Positions 1 through 7,793 of a DNA stretch of 64,000 nt are shown one piece after another (positions within the stretch are counted from its first letter, which is position 1; each line of letters starts with the position of its first letter). Where the stretch lies: the NCBI RefSeq assembly GCF_043195125.1, contig NZ_JBAFWR010000012.1; one strand, written 5' to 3'. This DNA comes from NCEH01 sp043195125 (GTDB lineage: Bacteria; Pseudomonadota; Alphaproteobacteria; Rhizobiales; Xanthobacteraceae). The position numbers were made by a program, and so were the translations under genes. The notes beneath the pieces are model-generated. The model saw only the letters and a program-made list of their open reading frames with translations, ran no database searches and had not been told where the DNA came from.

Positions 1-20
1 AGCCGGCCTTGCGGCCGGCT
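1..20. terminator. GC-rich hairpin, possible terminator
   Basis: Perfect 8-bp inverted repeat (AGCCGGCC / GGCCGGCT) around a TTGC loop, followed on the + strand by TCTATTGTTA. It lies 53 bases past the stop of the minus-strand cytochrome gene and at the very edge of the window, so it may end that gene, a plus-strand gene outside the window, or both. The T-run is weak. Confidence 0.45.
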
Positions 21-73
21 TCTATTGTTATCCGCGCCGCGGTTGCGACCGGCGCTGGCAGGTTTGCCGCGCG

Positions 74-676
74 TCAGTGCGCCGGCTTGGGGGCGTCGGC
101 GGGCTTGGCATCCGCCGGGGCCGCCGGCGCGGCGGAGGCCGTCGGCAGGGGCTTGGGCGAATGGGCCAGCGAGTTGAGATAGGCGATCAGGTCCGCGCGC
201 TCGGTTTCCTTCGGAATGCCGGCGAAGGCCATGGCGGTGCCCGGTACGAAGCCCTTGGGATTGGTGAGGAAGGCGTTGAGATCCTGCGGGGTCCAGTCGC
301 CGCCCTTGGCCTGCATGGCGGCCGAATAGGCGAAGCCGGGGACGCTGGCCTTCTTGCGGTCCACCACGCCATAGAGATCCGGGCCGACCTTGGCGCCGGC
401 GCCTTCCTGGAAATTGTGGCACGAGGCGCAGCGCTTGGCGACGTTCGCGCCCTTTTCGATGGAGGCGGTGGCGAACAGCTGCTCAATCGGCACTTCGGCG
501 GGCTTGGCTTCAGCCACATTGCCGCCAGCGGGGCCTTCCGGCACGGCGATTTCATAGCCGGGCTTGGCGGGCGCTTCGGGTGCGAAGAGAATTTCGGAAA
601 CGATGCCGAGGCCGATTGTCAGCGTGAGCGTGCCGAGCAGCGCGCCCGCGATTTTGTTCAATTCGAAACTATCCAT
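74..676 (-). CDS. Membrane-anchored c-type cytochrome (CycM/cytochrome c552-like)
   Basis: A 200-residue class I cytochrome c. Residues 8-30 form one uncleaved N-terminal membrane anchor, so the haem domain faces the periplasm. The haem site CASCH is at 83-87 and the likely axial methionine is M149 in GTAMAF; the segment GPDLYGVV is typical of mitochondrial-like cytochromes c. A linker (about 36-65) and an Ala/Pro/Lys-rich tail (after 172) flank the domain. Known relatives such as rhizobial CycM carry electrons between the bc1 complex and a terminal oxidase; the exact partner here is inferred. A GAGGAG sequence sits 10 bases before the ATG. The gene is divergent from kdsB, and the 185 bases between them must hold both promoters. 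Confidence 0.9.
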   Translation of the reverse strand: MDSFELNKIAGALLGTLTLTIGLGIVSEILFAPEAPAKPGYEIAVPEGPAGGNVAEAKPAEVPIEQLFATASIEKGANVAKRCASCHNFQEGAGAKVGPDLYGVVDRKKASVPGFAYSAAMQAKGGDWTPQDLNAFLTNPKGFVPGTAMAFAGIPKETERADLIAYLNSLAHSPKPLPTASAAPAAPADAKPADAPKPAH

Positions 677-775
677 CGGCGCTTCGCTCCTCGGAGCCTC
701 TAAATTCGCGGTCGACCGGGCAAAAACTTGGGCCGTCGCCCCAATTAAGGCGCAGCCGGTCGGACACTAATCACT

Positions 776-803
776 TTGATTGGCGCCGTGCAACCCGTAT
801 AAG
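776..803 (+). promoter_or_regulatory. Candidate sigma-70 promoter for kdsB-pheA
   Basis: TTGATT and TATAAG separated by 16 bases, placing the start site near position 810, about 50 bases before the kdsB ATG. The match is by eye only; the region is shared with the divergent cytochrome gene. Confidence 0.4.
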
Positions 804-861
804 GCGCGCCCCAATGCCACGTTTCGCGCCGGTCGCGGCGCATTCCCGCCCCAAGGTTGCC

Positions 862-1629
862 ATGATCATGAACGCAGCGGAAGTTCTGGTGTTGATCCCC
901 GCCCGCATGTCGGCCACCCGCCTGCCCGGCAAGCCGCTCGCCGATGTCGGCGGGCGCAGCATGATCGTGGAAGTGGCGCGGCGAGCGGTCGCAGCCGGAA
1001 TTGGCCGCGTCGCCGTGGCCACCGACACCCAGGAGATCGCCGACGCGGTCCGCGCGGCCGGCCTCGAGGCGGTGATGACCCGCGCCGACCATCCCTCCGG
1101 CTCCGATCGCATCCACGAGGCGCTCACGCGGATCGACCCGCACGGCAAGATCCAGATCGTGGTCAATGTGCAGGGCGACCTGCCCACCATCGCGCCCGCC
1201 ACCATCGCCCGCGCCCTCGCTCCGCTTGCCGATCCGGCCGTGGACATCGCGACGCTGGCCGCCGAGATCGTGCTGGAGGAAGAGCGCACCGACCCGAACG
1301 TGGTCAAGGTGGTCGGCTCGCCGCTCGCGCCGGGCCTGTTGCGGGCGCTCTATTTCACCCGCGCCACGGCGCCCTATGGGGCGGGGCCGCATTATCATCA
1401 CATTGGCCTCTATGCCTACCGGCGCGGGGCGCTGTCGCGCTTCGTGGCGCTGCCGCCCTCGCCCCTGGAACTGCGCGAGAAGCTGGAGCAATTGCGCGCC
1501 ATCGAGGCGGGCATGCGCATCGACGTCGCGGTGGTGGACGCGGTGCCGCTGGGGGTGGATACACCTGCGCACCTGGAGCGGGCGCGCGCGCTGCTCGCCG
1601 CCGAGCGCACATCGGGAGATTTCGCATGA
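862..1629 (+). CDS. kdsB: 3-deoxy-manno-octulosonate cytidylyltransferase
   Basis: 255 residues, normal length for KdsB. It activates KDO with CTP to give CMP-KDO, the donor for the inner core of lipopolysaccharide, in the cytoplasm. The N-terminus shows the family nucleotide-binding signature LIPARMSATRLPGKPL, followed by the VQGDLP segment that binds the sugar nucleotide. I chose the ATG at 862 because AAGG lies six bases upstream; an in-frame ATG at 814 would add 16 residues with no homology look, and a second ATG is at 868. It is followed after 24 bases by pheA on the same strand, so the two are probably cotranscribed. Confidence 0.95.
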   Translation: MIMNAAEVLVLIPARMSATRLPGKPLADVGGRSMIVEVARRAVAAGIGRVAVATDTQEIADAVRAAGLEAVMTRADHPSGSDRIHEALTRIDPHGKIQIVVNVQGDLPTIAPATIARALAPLADPAVDIATLAAEIVLEEERTDPNVVKVVGSPLAPGLLRALYFTRATAPYGAGPHYHHIGLYAYRRGALSRFVALPPSPLELREKLEQLRAIEAGMRIDVAVVDAVPLGVDTPAHLERARALLAAERTSGDFA

Positions 1630-1664
1630 GGACGTTGGCATGAGGACGCAGGCATGAGCCGCCG
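1622..1664 (+). repeat. Near-repeats GCATGAGGACG at the kdsB-pheA junction
   Basis: Three successive near-copies of GCATGAGGACGYDGG cover the kdsB stop, the gap and the pheA start (GCATGAGGACGTTGG, GCATGAGGACGCAGG, GCATGAGCC). Each contains ATGAG, so the last of three possible start codons is the one used by pheA. Confidence 0.55.
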
Positions 1665-2505
1665 CATCGTTTTTCAGGGCGAGCCGGGCGCCAATTCCCA
1701 CATCGCTTGCCGCGAGACCTATCCCGATTACGAAGTGGTGCCCTGCCACACCTTCGAGGATGCCTTCGCCGCCGTGGAGGGCGGTGCCGCCGATCTCGCC
1801 ATGATCCCGATCGAGAACACGGTCGCCGGCCGGGTGGCGGACATCCACCATCTGCTGCCGCGCGCCAGCCTGAAGATCATCGGCGAATTCTTCCTGCCGC
1901 TCTCCCACCAGTTGATGGCCGTGAAGGGCGCGACCCTCGCCACGCTGAAGACCGCGCAGAGCCATGTGATGGCGCTCGGCCAATGCCGCAAGGCGTTGCG
2001 CACGCTCGGCCTGACGGCGGTGATCGGCGCCGATACCGCCGGCTCGGCGCGGGAGATCGCCGAGGCGCGGGATGTGACCCGCGCGGCCATCGCCTCGCGC
2101 CTTGCGGCGGACCTCTATGGGCTGGAGATTCTGGCGGAAAACATCGAGGACGAGAGCCACAACACCACGCGCTTCGTGATTCTGGCGCGCGAGGGCGAAT
2201 GGGCGGGGGCGGACGACGGCCCGGTGATGACCTCGTTCGTGTTCCGCGTGCGCAACGTGCCGGCGGCGCTCTACAAGGCCATGGGCGGGTTTGCCACCAA
2301 CGGCGTCAATATGACGAAGCTCGAATCGTACCAGATGAACGGCGAGTTCACGGCCACCCAATTCTATGCCGAGGTGGAGGGCCACCCGGACGATCTCCCG
2401 GTGAAGCTGGCGCTCGAGGAACTGGCGTTCTTCTCGCGCGAGCTGCGCATTCTCGGGGTGTATCCCGCCCATCCGTTCCGCGGCACCATCGTGCGGGCGG
2501 AATAG
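1654..2505 (+). CDS. pheA: Prephenate dehydratase
   Basis: 283 residues. Converts prephenate to phenylpyruvate, the committed step to phenylalanine. The catalytic PDT domain spans about 4-182 and includes FQGEPGANS, PIENTVAGRV and the NTTRF motif near its end; a C-terminal ACT domain (about 194-275), which binds phenylalanine for feedback control, contains KLESYQ. There is no chorismate mutase domain, so this is the monofunctional form usual in alphaproteobacteria. It sits just behind kdsB; the 24-base gap holds near-repeats of GCATGAGGACG that each contain an ATG, but the third one (1654) opens the full domain. Confidence 0.95.
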   Translation: MSRRIVFQGEPGANSHIACRETYPDYEVVPCHTFEDAFAAVEGGAADLAMIPIENTVAGRVADIHHLLPRASLKIIGEFFLPLSHQLMAVKGATLATLKTAQSHVMALGQCRKALRTLGLTAVIGADTAGSAREIAEARDVTRAAIASRLAADLYGLEILAENIEDESHNTTRFVILAREGEWAGADDGPVMTSFVFRVRNVPAALYKAMGGFATNGVNMTKLESYQMNGEFTATQFYAEVEGHPDDLPVKLALEELAFFSRELRILGVYPAHPFRGTIVRAE

Positions 2506-2545
2506 GCATCGTCGGTGGCTTTCCGCGAAGGGCCGGTCGTGCGCC

Positions 2546-4435
2546 CTAATGGTCGAAGCGCAGGGTGATGCGCGCGCGCCCGGCCGCCCGGCCGAAGGTG
2601 ACGTGGTCGCCCAGCTTCACCAGAAGATAGGCGGCGAAGCCGGCCACTTCCTTGGCGTCGCCCAGCAGCGCCTCGGGCGAGGGGCGTTCCTTCGGCACCT
2701 CCAGCACCTCGCCGTCATAGAGCACGAACACGTCGAGATGGGTCTCGTCGAAGCGGGCGCGCAATTCCACCGGCCCCTCGGCGATGCCTGTGTCCACCAG
2801 CACCTCCAGCGCCTGCGCCGCCACCGGGATCGCGGCGGCAATCACGTCGCGCCGCGCGCCCCACAGGTCGCCCTGGCGTTCCAGGAAGTCCTGGGCGGTG
2901 AGGAAGGCGTTGGCGCCCTCGGGCACTACAAACGAGCTTTCCTTCGAGATGCCGATTCGGAACAGCAGGTTCAGCGCGATGGCGCAGCAGGCCGCGACGG
3001 TGAGCGGGGTGGAGAACAGCGGCTGGATCCAGAACGGCAATTGTCCCTTCAGCGGCAGCAGCGCCACCGAGAGCCCCGCCAGCACCGAAAGCCCCACCAG
3101 GAACACCCGCCGTTCGCTGAGCCGGCGGGAGAGGATGAGGTCCATGCCCGCCACTAGCAGATAGGCCGAGGTGTAGAGCAGGATGCCGCCGATCACCGGC
3201 GAGGGAATCAGCGTCAGCGCCATGATCGCCTTGGGGAAGAAGGCGGTGGCGAAGATTACCACCCCGGCGAGGATGCCGATGCTGCGCGCGGTGGCTCCGG
3301 TGGCGAAGGCGAGGCCCACGGCCGAGGACGAGAGGCCGGACTGGAAGCCCGAGGTCATGCCGTTGAGGATGTTGCCGATGCCGCAGGCGGTCACCGCCCG
3401 CCCCGCCGCCTGCATGTCGGCGCGGCGCCATTCGGCATCGTTCATCTTTTCCAGCGAGACGGTGACGCCGAGCACGTCCACCAGTCCCATCATCACCAGC
3501 AGCGCCACCAGCGGGAACAGGCGCGGCTCCAGCGCCAGCGAGGGCAATTGCAGGTGCGGCAGGGCGATGAAATCCGCCTTGGCCAGCGTGGCGCTGAGAT
3601 CGATGGGATCGACGCCGCTGAAGGAGGCGAGCACCCAGCCGCTGGAAGCCCCCACCAGCACCGCGAACAGCTTGAAGCGGCGCGGCGCGAACACGGTGAC
3701 GCACACGATCAGCGCGAGCGTCACCATGGAGACGGCGAGCGGGCCGAGGTTCACCTGCGTGCCGCCACCTTCCAGGCCGAGCGCGCGGCGCAGGGCAGGG
3801 CTCGCCAGCGAAACGCCGAGCATGGTCACGGCGACGCCGCACACCTCGGGCGGCAGCAGCACGCGCAGGGGGCGCACGAGGCGCGCCATGAACAATTGGC
3901 ACACGCCGACCAGGATCGTCGTCGCCGCCATCAGCCCCAGCCCGCCAATGGTGAGCGCCTGTACCGCGAGCGGAATGGCACCCGCGGCGGGAATGTGGAT
4001 CGCCAGATAGCCGCTGCCGAAGCGGGTGCGGGAGCATTGGATGATGGTGGACAGCCCGATGCACATGGCGCAGGCGCTGAGCATGGCCTCGACCTGATCC
4101 TCCGGCAGCCGCGCCTCGGTGGCGGCGACGATGGGGTAGATCAGGAACGTCAGCGCCAGCATGGCGTGCTGGGTGGACAGGGGAATCAGGGCGGAAAGTG
4201 GAACCTTGTCTTCCAGCCCATAGACCAGGTTGGTCGGCCGGCGCACGGGGCGGGGCGCGGTGCCGCGTTCGGGCGCGATCAGCCGGCGCAGCGGGCGCAG
4301 GGCCGCGCGCACCGAGCCGCGCCAGCGCGCGGCGCCGCCATGCCTGTGATGAGCCCGGCGGCCGTCGTGATGCGGCCCGTCCTGATGCGGGCCTGGGATG
4401 ATCTGCGGTCCGGAGCGGGGCTGTTGATCCGGCAC
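2546..4435 (-). CDS. NCS2-family (xanthine/uracil-type) permease with C-terminal extra domain
   Basis: About 629 residues. The central part is an integral membrane transporter of the nucleobase-cation symporter-2 class, with many hydrophobic segments and the family landmarks FGSGYLAIHIPAAGA, GDLM-type helix ends and a conserved NILNGMTSGFQSGLSSSAVG region. The usual C-terminus ends near residue 500; a further soluble stretch of about 125 residues follows, with an alternating helix/strand pattern that resembles a degenerate histidine-kinase/RsbW-type ATPase fold (inference). I chose the GTG at 4435 because GAAAGAG precedes it and it lies 11 bases after the nudC stop. The first 70 or so residues are His/Arg/Pro-rich. 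Substrate is not predictable; a purine or related base is the default. Confidence 0.8.
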   Translation of the reverse strand: MPDQQPRSGPQIIPGPHQDGPHHDGRRAHHRHGGAARWRGSVRAALRPLRRLIAPERGTAPRPVRRPTNLVYGLEDKVPLSALIPLSTQHAMLALTFLIYPIVAATEARLPEDQVEAMLSACAMCIGLSTIIQCSRTRFGSGYLAIHIPAAGAIPLAVQALTIGGLGLMAATTILVGVCQLFMARLVRPLRVLLPPEVCGVAVTMLGVSLASPALRRALGLEGGGTQVNLGPLAVSMVTLALIVCVTVFAPRRFKLFAVLVGASSGWVLASFSGVDPIDLSATLAKADFIALPHLQLPSLALEPRLFPLVALLVMMGLVDVLGVTVSLEKMNDAEWRRADMQAAGRAVTACGIGNILNGMTSGFQSGLSSSAVGLAFATGATARSIGILAGVVIFATAFFPKAIMALTLIPSPVIGGILLYTSAYLLVAGMDLILSRRLSERRVFLVGLSVLAGLSVALLPLKGQLPFWIQPLFSTPLTVAACCAIALNLLFRIGISKESSFVVPEGANAFLTAQDFLERQGDLWGARRDVIAAAIPVAAQALEVLVDTGIAEGPVELRARFDETHLDVFVLYDGEVLEVPKERPSPEALLGDAKEVAGFAAYLLVKLGDHVTFGRAAGRARITLRFDH

Positions 4436-4445
4436 GTGTGCTCTT

Positions 4446-5381
4446 TCAGACGGTCGCGCCTTCGACGAAGGCGCGGATGAGGTGATGGGCGATGGCGTTC
4501 GCCGGCGGAACGAACAGTCCCTCGGGGTGCGCGCGCACCAGCATCTTCGCGGTTTCCTCACGGGAAAACCAGCGGGCGCCCGCCAGTTCGTTCGGGTCCA
4601 TCGTGATGGTTTCAGATGTCGCCTCGGCGATGCAGCCGAACATGAGCGACATGGGGTAGGGCCAGGGCTGCGACCAGCGATAGCGCACCGCGCCCGTGGT
4701 GATGCCGGTTTCCTCCAGCGTCTCGCGCCGCACCGCTTCCTCGATGGTCTCGCCGGGCTCGACGAAGCCGGCGAGGCAGGACCACATTTCCGGCGCGAAA
4801 TGCGGCGCCCGGCCCATCAGGCACTGATCGCCGCGATAGGTCAGCATGATGACCACGGGATCGGTGCGGGGAAAATGCTGGGCGCCGCAGTTCGGGCAAT
4901 CGCGCCGCCAGCCGCCTTCGATGGCGCGGGTGCGGGTGCCGCAATTGGCGCAGAAGCGATGCCGCCCGTGCCAGGCGAGCATGGCCTTGCCGCAGGCGAG
5001 CGCGGCCAGATGATCGGTGGACACAAGGCCCTGCACGGCGGTGGAGCGCAGATCGGGCACCAGAAGGCCGCGCGCCTCCAGGCGCTCCTTTTCCGCCGGA
5101 TCGAACCGGGCGGCGAAGCGCGGCGCACCGTCGGCGAGGCCGAGGAAGATCCGCTTGCCGCTGCCGAGCGCGGCTGCGGCATCGGCGGTGAACAGCGGGT
5201 CGCGCAGCGGTTCTCCCGGGTGGAGCACCACCCATTCGCCGCCGAGGAGATAGAAGCGGGCATCATCCCGCTTGGCGAGGTCTTCGACCGAGCCGCGCAG
5301 ATGGGCGGCGCGGTCGAGCGGGCTGCCCTGGTAGCCGAGGGCCGGCCAGGGTCCGAGATCCGGTAGGGAAAGCAGTGGCAT
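4446..5381 (-). CDS. nudC: NAD(+)/NADH diphosphatase
   Basis: 311 residues. Hydrolyses NADH, and in known relatives also NAD-capped RNA, to NMN(H) and AMP. It has an N-terminal NUDIX-like domain, a four-cysteine zinc ribbon (FCANCG and DCPNCG), then the catalytic Nudix box GFVEPGETIEEAV-REtLEETGI and the NudC hallmark SQPWPYPMSLM. The start at 5381 has AGGGG close upstream and gives the usual length; a longer in-frame reading to 5552 would add a low-complexity Arg/Ala stretch. Its stop lies 11 bases before the GTG of the permease gene, so both are likely in one transcript. It is divergent from argJ. Confidence 0.92.
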   Translation of the reverse strand: MPLLSLPDLGPWPALGYQGSPLDRAAHLRGSVEDLAKRDDARFYLLGGEWVVLHPGEPLRDPLFTADAAAALGSGKRIFLGLADGAPRFAARFDPAEKERLEARGLLVPDLRSTAVQGLVSTDHLAALACGKAMLAWHGRHRFCANCGTRTRAIEGGWRRDCPNCGAQHFPRTDPVVIMLTYRGDQCLMGRAPHFAPEMWSCLAGFVEPGETIEEAVRRETLEETGITTGAVRYRWSQPWPYPMSLMFGCIAEATSETITMDPNELAGARWFSREETAKMLVRAHPEGLFVPPANAIAHHLIRAFVEGATV

Positions 5382-5563
5382 GGCCCCTGAGGGTGGCAGT
5401 GCGAGACGGCGCCGACCGTGGCATGGGCGACACAGGGAGGCAAGGCCGGCGCGCCCCCGGTCCCATGGAATGCGCGCGCGAGGGGCGGCTCTGCGCGCGA
5501 AGCGCTTGCCTGCGGACGCGGCCTGCGGCACATCTCGCGCGCCATTCACCAAAGGCCATGCCG

Positions 5564-6805
5564 ATGTCCGCTCCCCTGTCCCCGCTCGCCCCCCGGCTGA
5601 TTCCCTATGTCCCGCCCGTCGGGGGCGTCCGGTTCGCGACCGCCTCAGCCGGCGTCAAATACCAGGGCCGCACCGACGTGCTGCTGATGGTGTTTGCGCC
5701 GGGCACCACGGTTGCCGGCGTCACCACGCGCTCCCTGTGCCCCTCCGCTCCCGTGGAATGGTGCCGGGCGGCGCTGCGCGGCGGCCGGGCGCGGGCGCTG
5801 GTGGTGAACTCGGGCAATGCCAATGCCTTCACCGGCGAAGCCGGCCGCGACACCACCGCCGCTACGGCCGAATATGCCGCCGCGGCGCTCGGCTGCAAGC
5901 CCTCGGAAGTGTTCCTCGCCTCCACTGGTGTGATCGGCGAGCCGCTGGACGCCGACAAGTTCGAGGCGCCGCTCGCGGACGCCGCCACCCGCCTCGCCAG
6001 CGAGAACTGGACCGAGGCGGCACGCGCCATCATGACCACGGACACCTTCCCCAAGCTCTCCACCACCACGGTGAAGCTCGGCGAAGTGGACGTGACCATC
6101 GCCGGCATCGCCAAGGGCGCCGGCATGATCGCGCCCGACATGGCGACCATGCTCTCCTTCATCGTCACCGACGCGCCGATCGCCGCCGACGTGCTCCAGA
6201 AGATGCTGTCGAAGGCGGTGGGCTCCACCTTCAACGCGGTGACGGTGGACGGCGACACCTCCACCTCCGACACGCTGCTGCTGTTCGCCACCGGCGCCTC
6301 CAAGGTGCAGGGCGTCGGCACCATCAAGCGCTGGGATGATTCGCGCGTCGAAGGCTTCCGCGCCGCGCTGAAGGGCGTGATGGCCGATCTCGCGGAACAG
6401 GTGGCCCGCGACGGCGAGGGCGCCCGCAAGCTGCTGCGCGTGCATGTGAGCGGCGCGGTGTCCAAGAAGTCGGCGCGGCGCATCGCCATGTCGATCGCCA
6501 ATTCGCCGCTGGTGAAGACCGCGGTCGCCGGCGAGGACGCCAATTGGGGCCGCGTGGTGATGGCGGTGGGCAAGGCCGGCGAGCCGGCCGACCGCGACCT
6601 TCTCGCCATCTCCTTCGGCGACATCCAGGTGGCCGCCCATGGCGCGCGCGATCCCGATTACGACGAGGGGATCGTCTCGCGCTACATGAAGGGCGATGTG
6701 ATCGACGTGCGGGTGGACCTCGGGCTCGGCGACGGCAAGTTCCGCGCGCTCACCTGCGATCTCACCAAGGAATACATCGCCATCAACGGCGATTATCGCT
6801 CGTGA
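5564..6805 (+). CDS. argJ: Bifunctional ornithine acetyltransferase / N-acetylglutamate synthase
   Basis: About 413 residues. ArgJ moves the acetyl group from N-acetylornithine to glutamate, recycling it in arginine synthesis. It is made as a precursor that cuts itself before a threonine; the cleavage motif is visible as KGAGMIAPDMATMLSF with the Ala-Thr bond at MA-TML, around position 6150. The start is chosen at 5564 because AAAGG lies eight bases upstream; the ATG at 5558 is almost on top of that ribosome site. The last bases overlap the GTG of the following mutT gene (GTGA), which indicates translational coupling. Confidence 0.95.
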   Translation: MSAPLSPLAPRLIPYVPPVGGVRFATASAGVKYQGRTDVLLMVFAPGTTVAGVTTRSLCPSAPVEWCRAALRGGRARALVVNSGNANAFTGEAGRDTTAATAEYAAAALGCKPSEVFLASTGVIGEPLDADKFEAPLADAATRLASENWTEAARAIMTTDTFPKLSTTTVKLGEVDVTIAGIAKGAGMIAPDMATMLSFIVTDAPIAADVLQKMLSKAVGSTFNAVTVDGDTSTSDTLLLFATGASKVQGVGTIKRWDDSRVEGFRAALKGVMADLAEQVARDGEGARKLLRVHVSGAVSKKSARRIAMSIANSPLVKTAVAGEDANWGRVVMAVGKAGEPADRDLLAISFGDIQVAAHGARDPDYDEGIVSRYMKGDVIDVRVDLGLGDGKFRALTCDLTKEYIAINGDYRS

Positions 6806-7206
6806 AGATCGTCCTCGTTGCCGCCTGCGCGCTCGTGGACGCGGACGGCCGGGTGCTGGTGGCCCAGCGCCCGGAGGGCAAGCAATTGGCCGGCCTCTGG
6901 GAGTTTCCCGGGGGCAAGGTGGAAGCGGGCGAGCGGCCGGAGGAAACCCTCATCCGCGAACTCAACGAGGAACTCGGCATCACCGTGAAGGAGGCCTGCC
7001 TCGCCCCCCTCACCTTCGCCAGCTATGGCTATGAGACCTTCCATCTGCTGATGCCGCTGTGGATCTGCCGCCGCTGGGACGGGCCGGTGGTGGCGCGCGA
7101 GCATTCCGGGCTGAAATGGCTGCGCCCGGCGAAACTGCGCGACCTGCCCATGCCCCCCGCCGACGCCCCGCTGATCCCGGCGCTGATCGATTTGCTCGGG
7201 CCGTAG
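6802..7206 (+). CDS. mutT: MutT-type (d)NTP pyrophosphohydrolase
   Basis: 134 residues, the length of MutT. It removes 8-oxo-dGTP and so prevents A:T to C:G changes. The complete Nudix box is present: GGKVEAGERPEETLIRELNEE. The GTG start overlaps the argJ stop by four bases (GTGA) and needs no other ribosome site. ArgJ-MutT coupling is seen in several Rhizobiales as far as I recall; the functional link is unclear. Other Nudix substrates cannot be excluded. Confidence 0.88.
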   Translation: MKIVLVAACALVDADGRVLVAQRPEGKQLAGLWEFPGGKVEAGERPEETLIRELNEELGITVKEACLAPLTFASYGYETFHLLMPLWICRRWDGPVVAREHSGLKWLRPAKLRDLPMPPADAPLIPALIDLLGP

Positions 7207-7249
7207 GGGCGGCAGGGTATCCCGGCTCGCGTTCCGCGCCGGCTGCGCC

Positions 7250-7301
7250 GCCGCTGCACTTGGCCGCTGCACTTGGCCGGGACACTTGGCCGGGACGCGG
7301 C
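7250..7301. repeat. Four imperfect 13-bp tandem repeats
   Basis: Units GCCGCTGCACTTG, GCCGCTGCACTTG, GCCGGGACACTTG and a decayed GCCGGGACGCGGC, between the end of mutT and the convergent thioesterase stop. Two units are identical, the third differs at three sites. No gene covers them. Confidence 0.75.
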
Positions 7302-7319
7302 ACTTATCCGCGCGATAGC

Positions 7320-7793
7320 TCAGGTCAGCGGCAGCAAGGCCGCCTTGAGCGCCTCCGGCAACGGCACGGGCCGGCGGGTGAGGCGGTCCACATAGACATG
7401 GACGAAATGCCCCTGCGCCGCCGCCTGATCGCTGCCCTGAAACAGGCCGATCTCATAGCGCACCGAGCTGGAGCCGAGCTTCGCCACCCGAAGGCCCGCC
7501 TGCACCACCGCCGGATAGGAGAGGCTGGCGAAATAGGCGCAGCGGGTTTCCACCACCAGCCCGATCACCGGGCTCTTCTCGAAATCCAGGGCGCCCTTGG
7601 AGATCAGATACTCATTCACCACCGTGTCGAAATAGGAATAGAAAACCACGTTGTTCACGTGGCCGTAGACATCCATGTCCGCCCAGCGGGTGGTGATGGT
7701 GAGGAGGTGCGGGAAGGCGGAGATCAGCGCCGGCTGCTCGCGCCCCGCACCCTTGTTCCCGCTGTCCTTTTGCTCTTGGGCCGGCGCGCTCAT
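7320..7793 (-). CDS. Hotdog-fold acyl-CoA thioesterase (4HBT family)
   Basis: 157 residues with one 4-hydroxybenzoyl-CoA-thioesterase-type hotdog domain starting near residue 28. The signature TRWADMDVYGHVNNVVFYSYFD contains the family aspartate (WADMD) and the HVNN helix start. It should cleave an acyl-CoA thioester in the cytoplasm. Its ATG overlaps the stop of the upstream alcohol dehydrogenase (ATGA at 7790-7793), so the two proteins are coupled, and a shared route from an aldehyde or semialdehyde through an acyl-CoA is plausible but not shown. The first 25 residues are polar and probably disordered. Confidence 0.88.
   Translation of the reverse strand: MSAPAQEQKDSGNKGAGREQPALISAFPHLLTITTRWADMDVYGHVNNVVFYSYFDTVVNEYLISKGALDFEKSPVIGLVVETRCAYFASLSYPAVVQAGLRVAKLGSSSVRYEIGLFQGSDQAAAQGHFVHVYVDRLTRRPVPLPEALKAALLPLT

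Noticed and set aside
745..2472. Minus-strand open frame opposite kdsB and pheA
   Set aside because: Runs against two confident genes and lacks any conserved motif.
7645..7665. TGTTCACGTGG resembling a parS site inside the thioesterase gene
   Set aside because: Lacks the GAAACA half; it is coding sequence with only a CACGTG core.
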